From assembly GCA_035295165.1 (NCBI GenBank), contig DATGJN010000089.1, positions 1 to 64,000 on the forward strand: a stretch of 64,000 bases of DNA, written 5' to 3'. Positions 1 to 8,745 of the stretch are shown here, piece by piece. Below the pieces are notes generated by a model. That model was not told where the DNA came from, ran no database searches, and saw only the letters and a program-made list of their open reading frames with translations. Numbering within the stretch: position 1 is the stretch's first letter; each line of letters starts with the position of its first letter. The position numbers and the translations under genes were made by a program. This stretch comes from a bacterium. Lineage in GTDB: Bacteria > Sysuimicrobiota > Sysuimicrobiia > Sysuimicrobiales > Segetimicrobiaceae.

Positions 1-153
1 GCGTGAGGCACATACCCGCGTTGCTCGTGGTCCTTGCGCCACCGGCGCGGACGCGCTAACCGACGGACGCGCGCTGCGAACTGATTGCGGTTCCGGAGGC
101 ATGGTCATGCTCGCACCTGATTTTTCCGTAGCCTGCTAGAGCGGAATCCTCGG

Positions 154-1104
154 ATGGCTCGGTATGTCGTCGGCCGTCTTCTGCTGCTCGCCCCGACGCT
201 CGTCGGGATGTCGGTGCTGATTTTTGTGCTGGTGCGTCTCCTTCCCGGGGACGTCGTCGACGCGATGCTCACCGGCGACGTGGGGGCGAGCGCGAGCGCG
301 AAGCAGGCCGTCCGGCAGGCGCTCGGCCTCGCCGACCCGCTGCCCGTGCAGTACGTCAAGCTCGTCGGCGGCGTTCTCACCGGCCACTTGGGCAACTCGC
401 TCACGAGCGGCGAGCCGATCGCGCGGATCATGGCCCGCGCGGTCCCGATCACCGCGGAGCTCGCCGTGCTGGCGGTCGTGCTCGCGACCGCCGTCGGGAT
501 CCCGCTCGGCGTCCTCTCCGCGGTGCGCCGGAATTCGGTCTCCGATTTCCTCGCCCGGGTCGCCGGGCTGGCGGGGCTGTCGGTGCCGAACTTCTGGTTC
601 GCGACGCTCGCGCTGCTGGTGGGGTCGCTCGTGTTCCATTGGATCCCCCCGGTGACGTGGATCCCGCCCTGGCAGCACCTGTGGGCCAATTTGGGGCAGA
701 TGGCGATTCCCGCGCTCGCGATCTCGGTGTATCTCATGGCGATCGTCATGCGGATGACCCGGGGGACGATGCTCGAGGTGCTCGGGCTGGACTACATTCG
801 GACCGCGAGGGCGAAAGGGGTCTCGGCGCCGTCGGTCGTCTTCCGCCACGCGCTCCGCAACTCGTTGATCCCCGTGATTACCGTGATCGGGTTCCAAGTC
901 GGCACGCTGATGGGCGGCGCGACCGTGGTGGAGGTGATCTTCGGGCTGCCGGGGATGGGCTACACACTGGTGCAGGGCATCTTCGGACGCGACTACCCGG
1001 TGATCGAGATCTCCGCGATGTTCCTGGCCGCGGTGTTTGTCTTTGTCAACCTCCTGGTCGACCTGCTCTACGGCGTCCTGGACCCCAGGATCGAACAGGC
1101 GTGA
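154..1104 (+). CDS. Peptide/nickel-type ABC transporter permease (DppB-like)
   Basis: Inner-membrane subunit of a DppB/OppB-type ABC importer, 316 aa, the usual length. A first membrane helix spans about residues 9-29; the remaining helices start near residue 98. The cytoplasmic coupling loop that docks on the ATPase is visible as YIRTARAKGVS from residue 214, and the protein ends in the family-typical LYGVLDPRI. The next permease starts inside its stop codon (GTGA overlap), so the two are translated together as the heterodimeric channel. The binding protein and ATPases are not in the window and may lie just upstream. The substrate cannot be read from the sequence; peptides are the family default, and the hydrolases downstream suggest acylated amino compounds (inference). 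Confidence 0.9.
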   Translation: MARYVVGRLLLLAPTLVGMSVLIFVLVRLLPGDVVDAMLTGDVGASASAKQAVRQALGLADPLPVQYVKLVGGVLTGHLGNSLTSGEPIARIMARAVPITAELAVLAVVLATAVGIPLGVLSAVRRNSVSDFLARVAGLAGLSVPNFWFATLALLVGSLVFHWIPPVTWIPPWQHLWANLGQMAIPALAISVYLMAIVMRMTRGTMLEVLGLDYIRTARAKGVSAPSVVFRHALRNSLIPVITVIGFQVGTLMGGATVVEVIFGLPGMGYTLVQGIFGRDYPVIEISAMFLAAVFVFVNLLVDLLYGVLDPRIEQA

Positions 1105-1994
1105 GCACGACGCCGACCGTCGAGATACGCGGGGGATCCCGCGCCACCGTGGCACGGCGCCGCCGGTGGCTCGCCCCGCGCCGCGTGTGGCGCAATCCAA
1201 TCGGGTTGACGGGTGCCGCGATCATCCTCGTCACCGTGCTGATCGCGCTCCTGGGGCCGCTGGGGTGGCGTGTTGACTACGCGAGCGAGGCGTCCCACCG
1301 CCTGTTGGCGCCGAGCGCGCCCCACCCCATGGGGACCGACGAGTTGGGGCGCGACGAGCTCGCGCGGGTGATCCACGGCGCGTGGGTGTCGCTCCAGGTG
1401 GGCATCGTCTCGGTGCTGATCGCGTTCGTGCTGGGGAGCACCACGGGGATCGCGGCGGGGTTCTACCGGGGCCGGACCGACGCCGTGCTCATGCGCATGA
1501 TCGACGTCATGTTCGCGATCCCCGGGCTGGTACTCGCGATCCTGATCGCGGGACTCCTCGGGCCGAGCCGTACCAACGCGATGATCGCGATCGGCATCGT
1601 CTACGCTCCGGCGTTCGGCCGCGTGGTGCGAGGATCGGCGCTCAGCGTCATGAGCTTGCCCCACGTCGAGGCGGCCCGGAGCCTCGGGGCGTCGGATCTC
1701 AGGATCATCGCGCGCCATCTGGTGCCGAACCTGATCGCGCCGCTCATCATCTTGACGACGGTGTACCTGTCGACCGCGATCCTCACCGAGGCCGCGCTGA
1801 GCTTCCTCGGGTTGGGCACCCAGCCGCCCGAGCCGTCCTGGGGCAGCATGCTGAACGCGTCCCGCTCGTACATGGAACTGGCGCCGTGGCTCGCGGTGTT
1901 TCCCGGGATCGCGATCATGGTGGTGGTGCTGGGGTTCAACTTTCTCGGGGATGGGTTGCGTGATCTGCTCGATCCCCAGTTGCGCGAGGTGTAG
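1101..1994 (+). CDS. Peptide/nickel-type ABC transporter permease (DppC-like)
   Basis: Second permease of the same importer, 297 aa. I start it at the GTG overlapping the stop codon of the preceding gene, which gives the expected short basic N-terminus before the first helix (about residues 33-53). The periplasmic signature HPMGTDELGRDELARVIHG, typical of DppC/OppC, follows that helix. The coupling loop is HVEAARSLGAS, and the C-terminus NFLGDGLRDLLDPQLR is diagnostic of the family. The long open frame that reads upstream of 1101 is only the third frame of the preceding gene. The aspartoacylase-family gene begins six bases after the stop. Confidence 0.9.
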   Translation: MSTTPTVEIRGGSRATVARRRRWLAPRRVWRNPIGLTGAAIILVTVLIALLGPLGWRVDYASEASHRLLAPSAPHPMGTDELGRDELARVIHGAWVSLQVGIVSVLIAFVLGSTTGIAAGFYRGRTDAVLMRMIDVMFAIPGLVLAILIAGLLGPSRTNAMIAIGIVYAPAFGRVVRGSALSVMSLPHVEAARSLGASDLRIIARHLVPNLIAPLIILTTVYLSTAILTEAALSFLGLGTQPPEPSWGSMLNASRSYMELAPWLAVFPGIAIMVVVLGFNFLGDGLRDLLDPQLREV

Positions 1995-2000
1995 CCGGCG

Positions 2001-3026
2001 ATGAGCGATCTCTCCGTCACCAGCACGGTCGACTTCGACCGTCCAGGCAAACAGATTGGACGGTTGCAAGTACCGCGGTCCACCAACGAGAGCGGCTGGT
2101 CGAACCTGTTCATTCCCGCGATCTGCATCGCGAACGGCAGGGGCCCCACGGTCGTCGTGACCGGCGGCGTCCATGGGGACGAGCCGGAGGGACAGGTCGC
2201 CGCGCTCAAGCTCGCGCGCGAGACCACCCCGGAGGACGTCCGCGGTCGGCTCATCATCCTCCCGTGTCTATCGCCGGATGCCGCGCGCGCGTACTCGAGG
2301 CTGTGGCCGAGCGGCGCGAATCTCAACCGGAGCTTCCCGGGCTCGCCGACCGGGACGGTCGACCAGCAACTTGCCGACTACGTCACGCGCGTGCTCTTTC
2401 CGCTGGCGGACGCCGTGTGCGACATCCATAGCGGGGGGCGCTCGATGATGTGCCTGCCGTGGTCGGAGATGCACATGGTCGAGCACCCGGACCAGCGCCG
2501 GGCGATGGTCGACGCGATGCTGGCGTGGGGCACCGACTACCACGTTATCTACATTAACATCGCGGGGGGCGGGCTCCTCGTGGATGAGGCGGAGCGCCAA
2601 GGCAAGATCACGATCGGCACCGAGTTGGGCGGGGGCGGGCACGTGACGGCGGCGATCCACCGGCTGGCCGAGCGCGGCCTCCGCAACTTCCTCCGGCACC
2701 TAGGTGCGCTCGCGGGGCCTGTAGAGACACGCGCGTCGCGGGGGCTGCCCGAGGCGGTGATCCTGCGCGCGGTGGACGCCGACGACTACCTGCTCGCGCC
2801 CGAGGGCGGGCTGTTCGAGACGCTGGTCAGCCTCGGCGAGGACGTGACGGTCGGGGACGTCGTCGGTCGGATGCACTTTCCCGAGCGGCCGGATCGCGCC
2901 CCCGTCGACGTGCGGGTCGGCAGCACCGGGGTCGTGTGTTCGATCCGGGCGATCGCCACGACACAGCAGGGCGATTGCCTGGTGGTGACGGGGCGTCGTT
3001 GTGGACGAGAGGAGTTGTTGGGATGA
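2001..3026 (+). CDS. Succinylglutamate desuccinylase/aspartoacylase-family hydrolase
   Basis: Zinc-dependent amidohydrolase/carboxypeptidase-fold enzyme of the AstE/AspA family, 341 aa. The metal site is visible: H58 and E61 in GGVHGDEPEG and the third ligand H143 in CDIHSGG. Members remove acyl groups from N-acyl amino acids or act on related amides; the exact substrate here is unknown. The last ~80 residues look like a small beta-rich domain (LLAPEGGLFETLVSLGEDV), common in this family. It follows the permease pair by six bases and overlaps the long frame of the next gene only in a region upstream of that gene's better start. A role in processing what the adjacent importer brings in is likely but is inference. 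Confidence 0.85.
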   Translation: MSDLSVTSTVDFDRPGKQIGRLQVPRSTNESGWSNLFIPAICIANGRGPTVVVTGGVHGDEPEGQVAALKLARETTPEDVRGRLIILPCLSPDAARAYSRLWPSGANLNRSFPGSPTGTVDQQLADYVTRVLFPLADAVCDIHSGGRSMMCLPWSEMHMVEHPDQRRAMVDAMLAWGTDYHVIYINIAGGGLLVDEAERQGKITIGTELGGGGHVTAAIHRLAERGLRNFLRHLGALAGPVETRASRGLPEAVILRAVDADDYLLAPEGGLFETLVSLGEDVTVGDVVGRMHFPERPDRAPVDVRVGSTGVVCSIRAIATTQQGDCLVVTGRRCGREELLG

Positions 3027-3042
3027 GAGGGCAGGAGGCGTC

Positions 3043-4440
3043 ATGGTAAGCACACTGCTCGCCGGCGCGGCGGAAGCAGACATCACACCGCCTTACGGGC
3101 TCCCGCATGGGGCGTGGCGCTTGCGCACCGGTGTGGCTGTGGGGAGGCGCGAGCCACTCCTCGCCCAAGCGCTGGTGCTCGACGACGGCCGGCGGAAGGT
3201 GGCGCTGGTGACGTCCGACCTCGTGTTCGTGGGGCACGACCTTGCGCGCGAGGTGCGAACGCGTGTGCAGGCGATGACCGGCATCCCGCCGGAGGCGGTA
3301 CTGCTCAACGCCTCCCATAACCACAGCGCGCCGAGCCTGTCCCGAGGCACCGGGGTCGCCGCGTTGAGCCATCAGCGCGGGTTCGATGGGTACGAGCGTG
3401 TGCTGCGGGACTTGCTCGCCGGAGTGGTCTACTCGGCGCACTACCACCGGCGGCCCGCCCGCGCGGGCGGTGGGGCGACGCGGGCGCCAGGGCTGACCAC
3501 AAATCGGGTGCTGCCCGACCAGCCGGTAGACGACACCGTCGCCGTGCTCAGGGTGGATGGGGAGGACGGTCGGCCGATCGCCGTGGTGGCGTCGTTCGCG
3601 TGCCATCCGATCTCGATGGCGGGGCACACCCTCCTGTGGAACGCGGAGTTCCCGGGGCCGTTCCGCACCGCAGTGGCGGGAGCGTATCCTGGCGTCGTGG
3701 CGATGTTCGCGCAGGGATGCGCCGGCGACATCGGCCCGTGGAACTACTGGTTCGGCAACCCCGAGGCCCTGCCGCAGACATACGAGCACCGGGACCGTCT
3801 CGGACGGGCTCTGGCCGACCGGGTGCTGGCGCTGCTTCCGGGCGTTGCAACCCGGCCCTCCCAGCCGGTCTCGGGGCGCAGCCTGCCGCTCGCTCTGACA
3901 CGCCGCCGGCTGCCGTGGCCGTCCGCGGAGGTTCTCGCGATGGACGCCAAACTGGCCGCCATGCCCGAACCGGACTACCCTGAAGTGTGGCCGTCCGACC
4001 TTCACACGATGAACTCGGCCCAGCGCTTCCCCCTCCTGTACCAGAAGGGGGCGGTGACGATGTACAAGGAGATGCTGCGCCTGCAGGACGAGCCGATGGA
4101 CGTCGAGGTGCAGGCGCTCGCGGTCGGAGACACCGCGATCGTCGGGAATCCATTCGAGCTCTTCAACCGCTGCGGCCAGCGCATTCGCGAGCACAGTCCG
4201 TTTGAGACTACGCTCGTCCTCGCCTACTGCAACGACTATCTCGGCTATCTCCCCGGCACCGAGGAGTTCGATTGCATTCCCGCGGGCCCGCTTGCGGAGA
4301 TCCTCGACCAGGACCGCAACCGGTGGGCCTACGGACTCACGAACACGAACCTCGCGCGGGGCGAGGTGGACCGGCTGATCGACGCCAGCGCGGAGGTCCT
4401 CCTGGCCGTGCGGATCGGGCTCACCGGCCCGGCCCGGTGA
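3043..4440 (+). CDS. Neutral/alkaline ceramidase-like hydrolase
   Basis: Protein of 465 aa resembling the N-terminal catalytic domain of neutral/alkaline non-lysosomal ceramidases, zinc amidohydrolases that split N-acyl sphingosines. The opening AEADITPPYGLPHGAW and the metal-site stretch LNASHNHSAPSLSRG match the family, as do FACHPISMAG and FAQGCAGDIGPWNYW. I start it at the ATG at 3043 because AGGAGG lies just upstream; an in-frame GTG at 3001 has no such site. It lacks an obvious signal peptide and the C-terminal beta domain of the classical secreted enzymes, so it is probably cytoplasmic and may act on other N-acyl amides. Its pairing with an aspartoacylase-family enzyme and an ABC importer suggests a small amide-scavenging unit (inference). 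It converges on the protease gene downstream. Confidence 0.75.
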   Translation: MVSTLLAGAAEADITPPYGLPHGAWRLRTGVAVGRREPLLAQALVLDDGRRKVALVTSDLVFVGHDLAREVRTRVQAMTGIPPEAVLLNASHNHSAPSLSRGTGVAALSHQRGFDGYERVLRDLLAGVVYSAHYHRRPARAGGGATRAPGLTTNRVLPDQPVDDTVAVLRVDGEDGRPIAVVASFACHPISMAGHTLLWNAEFPGPFRTAVAGAYPGVVAMFAQGCAGDIGPWNYWFGNPEALPQTYEHRDRLGRALADRVLALLPGVATRPSQPVSGRSLPLALTRRRLPWPSAEVLAMDAKLAAMPEPDYPEVWPSDLHTMNSAQRFPLLYQKGAVTMYKEMLRLQDEPMDVEVQALAVGDTAIVGNPFELFNRCGQRIREHSPFETTLVLAYCNDYLGYLPGTEEFDCIPAGPLAEILDQDRNRWAYGLTNTNLARGEVDRLIDASAEVLLAVRIGLTGPAR

Positions 4441-4471
4441 TCACGCGACTCGACGACCCGGCGCCGAGTCC

Positions 4472-5380
4472 TTACCCCGCGCGCGCGCTGCGCCGCTCGC
4501 CGGGCACCACCGGAAGATCTCGGAGCTCGCCCGCCCGGACGACGCGGAGTGGAACCGAGGTCCCGATCTGGCCTTCACCGAGCAGACCCCACAGATCGTC
4601 GACCCGGCGTACCGGTTGGCCGCCGAGGGCCACGATGGTATCGCCAAACACCACCCCGGCCCGGGCGGCCGGCCCGTCCTGCTCGATCGAAAACACCAAC
4701 AATCCGGTGCGCTGGCCGAGTTGCTGTCGCAGCAAGGGCGGGAGCGGGACCGCGTGGGTGGCGATGCCGAGGAAGCCGCGACGGATGCGGCCGTGCGCGC
4801 GCAGGGCGTCGACCACGCGGCGCACCGTGACGGTCGGCACGGTGACGACGGCGCCGCGCACCAGGCCGGTGGTGTGGACCCCCAGTACGCGACCGGCGGT
4901 ATCCACGAGCGCCCCGCCCGAGAACCCCGGCAGAGGCGCCGCGTCGGTCTCGATGTAGGTGTCGACCTCGCCGCCGGCCGGAGTCCGCCAGGACCCGCCG
5001 AGCGCGCTCAGGATCCCCAGGGTTGCGCGGACCGTCCTCCCCGGTCGTCCGAGCGCGAGCACCACATGGCCGACTCTCGCGCCATCGACGTCGCGCCAGG
5101 CCGCGGCGGCGAGCCCCTCGGTCTGGATTTGCAGGAGCGCGAGATCGGTGCTCGGATCGCGGCCGACGAGGGTCGCCGGAACCGACTCGCCGTCCGGCAA
5201 TCCCACCATGACCCCTTCATCGCGGTGCACGACGTGGTCGGCCGTGACGACGAGGCCGTCCGACGACCACACGACGCCGCTCGCCGGCCGCCGGCGCGCA
5301 TCGACTCGGACGACATAGGGGGCGCCGGCCTCGACGGCGGCGGCCGCAAGATCGGAAAGCGTTTCACTGGCGTTGCTCAC
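4472..5380 (-). CDS. HtrA/DegP-like trypsin-fold serine protease with PDZ domain, no signal peptide
   Basis: Serine protease of the HtrA type, 302 aa: trypsin-like domain (about residues 15-205) followed by one PDZ domain (about 210-295). The triad is visible as H49 (VTADHVVH), D79 (DPSTDLALLQ) and S154 (PGFSGGAL; the more usual GNSGG is GFSGG here). I start at the GTG at 5380, preceded by AAGGGAGGA. The longer open frame to 5491 would add a proline/arginine-rich extension without export features. With the GTG start there is no signal peptide or membrane segment, which is unusual for HtrA proteins and implies a cytoplasmic enzyme, or a partner-dependent location. It is probably monocistronic, converging with the ceramidase-like gene. 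Confidence 0.85.
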   Translation of the reverse strand: MSNASETLSDLAAAAVEAGAPYVVRVDARRRPASGVVWSSDGLVVTADHVVHRDEGVMVGLPDGESVPATLVGRDPSTDLALLQIQTEGLAAAAWRDVDGARVGHVVLALGRPGRTVRATLGILSALGGSWRTPAGGEVDTYIETDAAPLPGFSGGALVDTAGRVLGVHTTGLVRGAVVTVPTVTVRRVVDALRAHGRIRRGFLGIATHAVPLPPLLRQQLGQRTGLLVFSIEQDGPAARAGVVFGDTIVALGGQPVRRVDDLWGLLGEGQIGTSVPLRVVRAGELRDLPVVPGERRSARAG

Positions 5381-5667
5381 GAAGGATTCCTCCCTTGGTG
5401 TCTGTGGGGGCATCGGGCGCGCGCGCCGGACGCCGTCCAACTGTTGTCGTCGTTGAGTGTACCGTGGCAGGGAGGTCCTCACATCCCCCACGTTGCCGGG
5501 GACTGGCCATCAAAACGGGCAGGGGGAACCCAGATAGGCGGACGGGGGGAGTCGGGTGAGCGACCCCAGACGGACCCCAGGCACGACGGCTTCCGTGGCG
5601 GAATCGGCCATTGACCCCGACGAGCTCGCAGCTGACTACGATGGTTGAGTTGGATCGACGATGCGGT
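5381..5667. other. Intergenic region between protease and glycosyltransferase
   Basis: A 287-base gap with no convincing gene. Short open frames on the plus strand lack codon bias and family resemblance. The GC content falls towards 5610 and stays low through the glycosyltransferase (31 of 60 bases are G/C at 5641-5700). I see no clear promoter for the protease here. Confidence 0.5.
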
Positions 5668-6567
5668 TTATTGAGGGGTGAGGGATTGGTGCAGATAGCC
5701 CAATTCGTACCAAAAAGCCAGCTCGGCTGCAAAACGTCGACCCTCGGGGGCCGGTCGCCTCCGCAAGACCCGCATTTTGTTCTTGGCCACCAACAACGCT
5801 GACGAGATGACAGTCGGCCGCCTGCGTACGCCAAGGAGAAACACCGTTCTGCCCTCCCAGTACGCACGGTTGCGAAAAAATCGGCGTTCCAGGCGTGATG
5901 AGGGGACGCGATGCACCACGACGGCGCGTCCATTGTAGAACACGCCGCCGCCCGCACGCTGAATCCGCCAACACATCTCGGTGTCTTCACCTGATCGGAG
6001 AAGGGAGCCTCGGCGGCCAAGGCGCGGGAGAAACGCGCCCACGCGAGCGATGGCGCTTCTTGCAACCGAGAAATTGGTGCCGTAGAGCTCTCCAGGGTAG
6101 CCGACCCTCACGATCTCTTCGCCAAGGTCTAGTTCGCTGAGATACCCAGTCACGGATGGATCAAACCACCGGGGAAGGTTGTCCGGTAGATCCAGGACGA
6201 TCTTCCCGCCTACACACCATGCGTCGGGGAACCGTGCATACACCTTATGCAACTCCTCAAGCCAATTCGGGGCAGCGGTCGCATCATCGTCCACAAAGAC
6301 GATGATCTCGCCCGTCGAGTGCGCGATCCCGGTGTTTCTCGCGTAGGCAAGACCTTGCCGACCCTCGAAGACGTAGCGGACCTTGTCAACGGAACGCACC
6401 GCGGCCGGGGTGGAGTCCGATGAGTTGTTGTCGACAACGACGACCTCAAAATCGCACGCGGTATTCTGTCGAAGCAGGCTGTTCAAGGTCGGCACGAGCT
6501 GATTGGCCCGATTGTACGTGGGCACTACGATAGAGAACGAGAGCACACGCCGAAACCCCCTTGACAC
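5668..6567 (-). CDS. Glycosyltransferase family 2
   Basis: GT-A-fold glycosyltransferase of 299 aa that would move a sugar from a nucleotide donor onto a cell-surface glycan or lipid. The N-terminal SIVVPTYNRANQL, the nucleotide-binding VVVDNNSSDSTPAA, the metal-binding FVDDDATAAPNWL (DxD) and the acceptor-site SGEDTEMCWRIQRAGG are all present. No membrane helix is evident. The start is a GTG at 6567; another GTG seven codons in is also possible. The gene lies in a patch of clearly lower GC (33 of 60 at 6241-6300) with different codon choice, and no polysaccharide genes are beside it, suggesting acquisition by transfer. The acceptor and the sugar are unknown. Confidence 0.85.
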   Translation of the reverse strand: MSRGFRRVLSFSIVVPTYNRANQLVPTLNSLLRQNTACDFEVVVVDNNSSDSTPAAVRSVDKVRYVFEGRQGLAYARNTGIAHSTGEIIVFVDDDATAAPNWLEELHKVYARFPDAWCVGGKIVLDLPDNLPRWFDPSVTGYLSELDLGEEIVRVGYPGELYGTNFSVARSAIARVGAFLPRLGRRGSLLRSGEDTEMCWRIQRAGGGVFYNGRAVVVHRVPSSRLERRFFRNRAYWEGRTVFLLGVRRRPTVISSALLVAKNKMRVLRRRPAPEGRRFAAELAFWYELGYLHQSLTPQ

Positions 6568-6684
6568 TTTACATCGATTGGGAGTGCGTTCTCGAGGATA
6601 CGCCTCGTTTGTGACGAAGCGATAACCAACAGAACGTCCGCCTCCCTGTTTCTTCCCCCATTTTCCCTCCCGGTATCGCCGAAT

Positions 6685-7323
6685 TCAGAGGGTCAGTAAC
6701 CCCAGGCGGACCGCGCGCACGACCGCCTCGGTGCGATTCTGCGTCCCGAGCTTGCCGAGCAGCGCCCGCACATGGAACCGTACCGTGTGCTCGCTGATGC
6801 CGAGCCGGTCCGCGATCTCCTTGTTCGCCATGCCCTCGCCGAGCAGTGAGAGGACCTCCGACTCGCGCTCGCTCAGCGGCTCCACGGGCGGGGCCGCCGG
6901 CTCGGCCCGCGCCGCCGGCAAGAACGCGCCGAGCGTCGGATGGATGGCGATCAATCCGTTCCCCACGGCCAGTGCGACAGCGGCCAGGGTTTCCGGGGCC
7001 GCGTCCCGCGGCGCCAGGCCCCTCGCACCCGCCGCCAGCGCGTCCGCGGCGGAGGTCCCGTCGGGGAGCAGCGCGACGATGGCTGCGGCCCGGTCGCGCG
7101 CGTCGTCCAACCGCTCGAGCGCGTCCTCTGGATCGCGGCCGAGGTCCCACAGCAGCACCTCGGGGCGCGTGGCGTCGACGACTGCGGCGAGGTCGTCGCT
7201 GCCGGCGGCCTGTCCGACGATCGTGCACCCCGGTTGATCGGCGAGGAGCGCCGACAGTCCGGCACGTGCCAGCAGATCATCGGCCACGATGAGAATCCGG
7301 AGCGTTGCCGTGGAATTCCTCAT
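6685..7323 (-). CDS. LuxR/NarL-type DNA-binding response regulator with atypical receiver
   Basis: Transcription regulator of 212 aa: receiver-like domain (about residues 8-120) and a C-terminal LuxR helix-turn-helix (LSERESEVLSLLGEGMANKE, then IADRLGISEHTVRFH). The acidic pair (IVADD) and an aspartate in LLWDLG are kept, but the conserved Thr/Ser region reads VALLPDG and the conserved lysine of the usual GYLLKD is replaced in RGLAPRD. It may therefore not be switched by phosphorylation. I start at the ATG at 7323; the longer open frame adds an unsupported low-complexity stretch. No histidine kinase is next to it. It is divergent from the Liv-type operon, about 160 bases away, so control of that operon is plausible (inference). 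Confidence 0.8.
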   Translation of the reverse strand: MRNSTATLRILIVADDLLARAGLSALLADQPGCTIVGQAAGSDDLAAVVDATRPEVLLWDLGRDPEDALERLDDARDRAAAIVALLPDGTSAADALAAGARGLAPRDAAPETLAAVALAVGNGLIAIHPTLGAFLPAARAEPAAPPVEPLSERESEVLSLLGEGMANKEIADRLGISEHTVRFHVRALLGKLGTQNRTEAVVRAVRLGLLTL

Positions 7324-7484
7324 GGAGAAGCCCTCGCCCGCCCACAACGGCCGGGAATCCCGGCGGATTCCCGCGACCGGTGGAGGGTTCTGGGGGCGCT
7401 CGCAGGATGGAATTTGGCCGGAGGTCACGAACATCCCGCTGTCATTGTCGCACCGGACGTCGACGCACGACGGGGAGGATGACG

Positions 7485-8678
7485 TTGAACACACGCGCGA
7501 TTCTTGGAGCGGCGGTTGGGGTGGCGTTGCTGGTTGCCGCGTGGGGACAGGCGGGGCCAACTCGGGCGGCGGCTGCCGCCAAGACGACCGTGCGGGTCGG
7601 TATGGTCTATTCCGGCACCGGGCCGCTGGCGGGCTACGGGGCGCAGTACAAGGACGGATTCGAGGTGGGCCTGGCCTACGCGACCGGAGGGACCGGGACG
7701 GTCAACGGCCACAAGATCGACGTCTCGTGGAACGACGACGCCGGGGACCCCGCGAAGGCCGTGTCCGAGGCCAAGGACCTGATCGGTCAGGGGGTCAAGA
7801 TCCTCGCGGGACCGGTGAGTTCCGCGGTCGCACTTCAGGTGGCGCCCCTCGCCGCCCAGAACAAGGTGCTGCTCATCTCCGGCCCGGCGGCCGCTGACGC
7901 GGTCACGGGGCTCAACCGGTACACGTTTCGCTCGGGGCGTCAGACCTACCAGGACATCCTGACGGCGAAGTCCTTCATCGGGGATGTCGGCGGCAAGAAG
8001 ATCGTCGTGTTTGCCCAGGACTACGCGTTCGGGCAGGCGAACGTCGCGGCCGTCCGGGGCGTGCTGGGTACTGCGGGCGCCCAGGTCAGCCAGATCTTGG
8101 TGCCGCTCAGCGCGAACGACTTCACGCCGTTCGCGCTGCAGGTCAAGCAGGCCAAGCCGGATCTGCTCTTCGTGGCGTGGGCCGGAAACACGGCCCCCGC
8201 GATGTGGCAGTCGCTGGATCAGCAGGGCGTCTTTTCGGTCACGACGGTCGTGACCGGGCTCGACCAGCGGTCGACGTACGCGACGTTTGGCCCGGTCGCC
8301 TCCAAGATCAGTTTCCTGTCGCACTACGTGTATCAGGCGCCGCGCAACAGGGCGAACACCTATCTCGTCGACGCGCTGAAGAAGCGCGGTGCGGTGCCGG
8401 ATCTCTTCGACCCGGACGGGTTCGTGGCCGCGCAGATGATCGCCCACGCGGTGCAGACCGCGGATGGGGACGACGTGGAGGCGATGATCAAAGCGCTCGA
8501 GAACTGGACGTTCTTGGCGCCGAAAGGCCAGCAGTTGATCCGCGCGGCCGATCACGCGATGCTCCAGCCGATGTTTCAGGTCAAACTGGTGGGCGCCGGC
8601 GGCGGCTACGAGCCGCAGTCGGTGAAGAACCTTGCGCTCCAAACGGTGGTTCCTCCGGTCACGCCGTTCAAGCCCTGA
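7485..8678 (+). CDS. Branched-chain amino-acid-type ABC transporter substrate-binding protein
   Basis: Periplasmic type I binding protein (LivJ-like family), 397 aa. A signal peptide with a hydrophobic core (ILGAAVGVALLVAAWGQ) ends near TRAAAAA, after which the mature domain starts with VRVGMVYSGTGPLAGYG, typical of the family. The TTG at 7485 is preferred as start because GGAGG lies six bases before it; the in-frame ATG at 7479 would touch that ribosome-binding site. It opens an operon with two ATPases and two permeases of the same class. Family members bind leucine-type amino acids, amides, urea or aromatic compounds; the ligand cannot be deduced here. A LuxR-type regulator is divergent upstream. 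Confidence 0.88.
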   Translation: MNTRAILGAAVGVALLVAAWGQAGPTRAAAAAKTTVRVGMVYSGTGPLAGYGAQYKDGFEVGLAYATGGTGTVNGHKIDVSWNDDAGDPAKAVSEAKDLIGQGVKILAGPVSSAVALQVAPLAAQNKVLLISGPAAADAVTGLNRYTFRSGRQTYQDILTAKSFIGDVGGKKIVVFAQDYAFGQANVAAVRGVLGTAGAQVSQILVPLSANDFTPFALQVKQAKPDLLFVAWAGNTAPAMWQSLDQQGVFSVTTVVTGLDQRSTYATFGPVASKISFLSHYVYQAPRNRANTYLVDALKKRGAVPDLFDPDGFVAAQMIAHAVQTADGDDVEAMIKALENWTFLAPKGQQLIRAADHAMLQPMFQVKLVGAGGGYEPQSVKNLALQTVVPPVTPFKP

Positions 8679-8745
8679 CCGGCGTGGCGTGGGACCCATC
8701 GCTGTCCCGCTCGGATCCGCCGCCCCGGGCGGCGGGGATGCGCCG

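Noticed and set aside
2-139. Open frame from the left window edge ending in TAG
   Set aside because: Forty-odd codons without family resemblance or codon bias; could be the end of an upstream gene but cannot be supported. Another frame also stops at 57-59.
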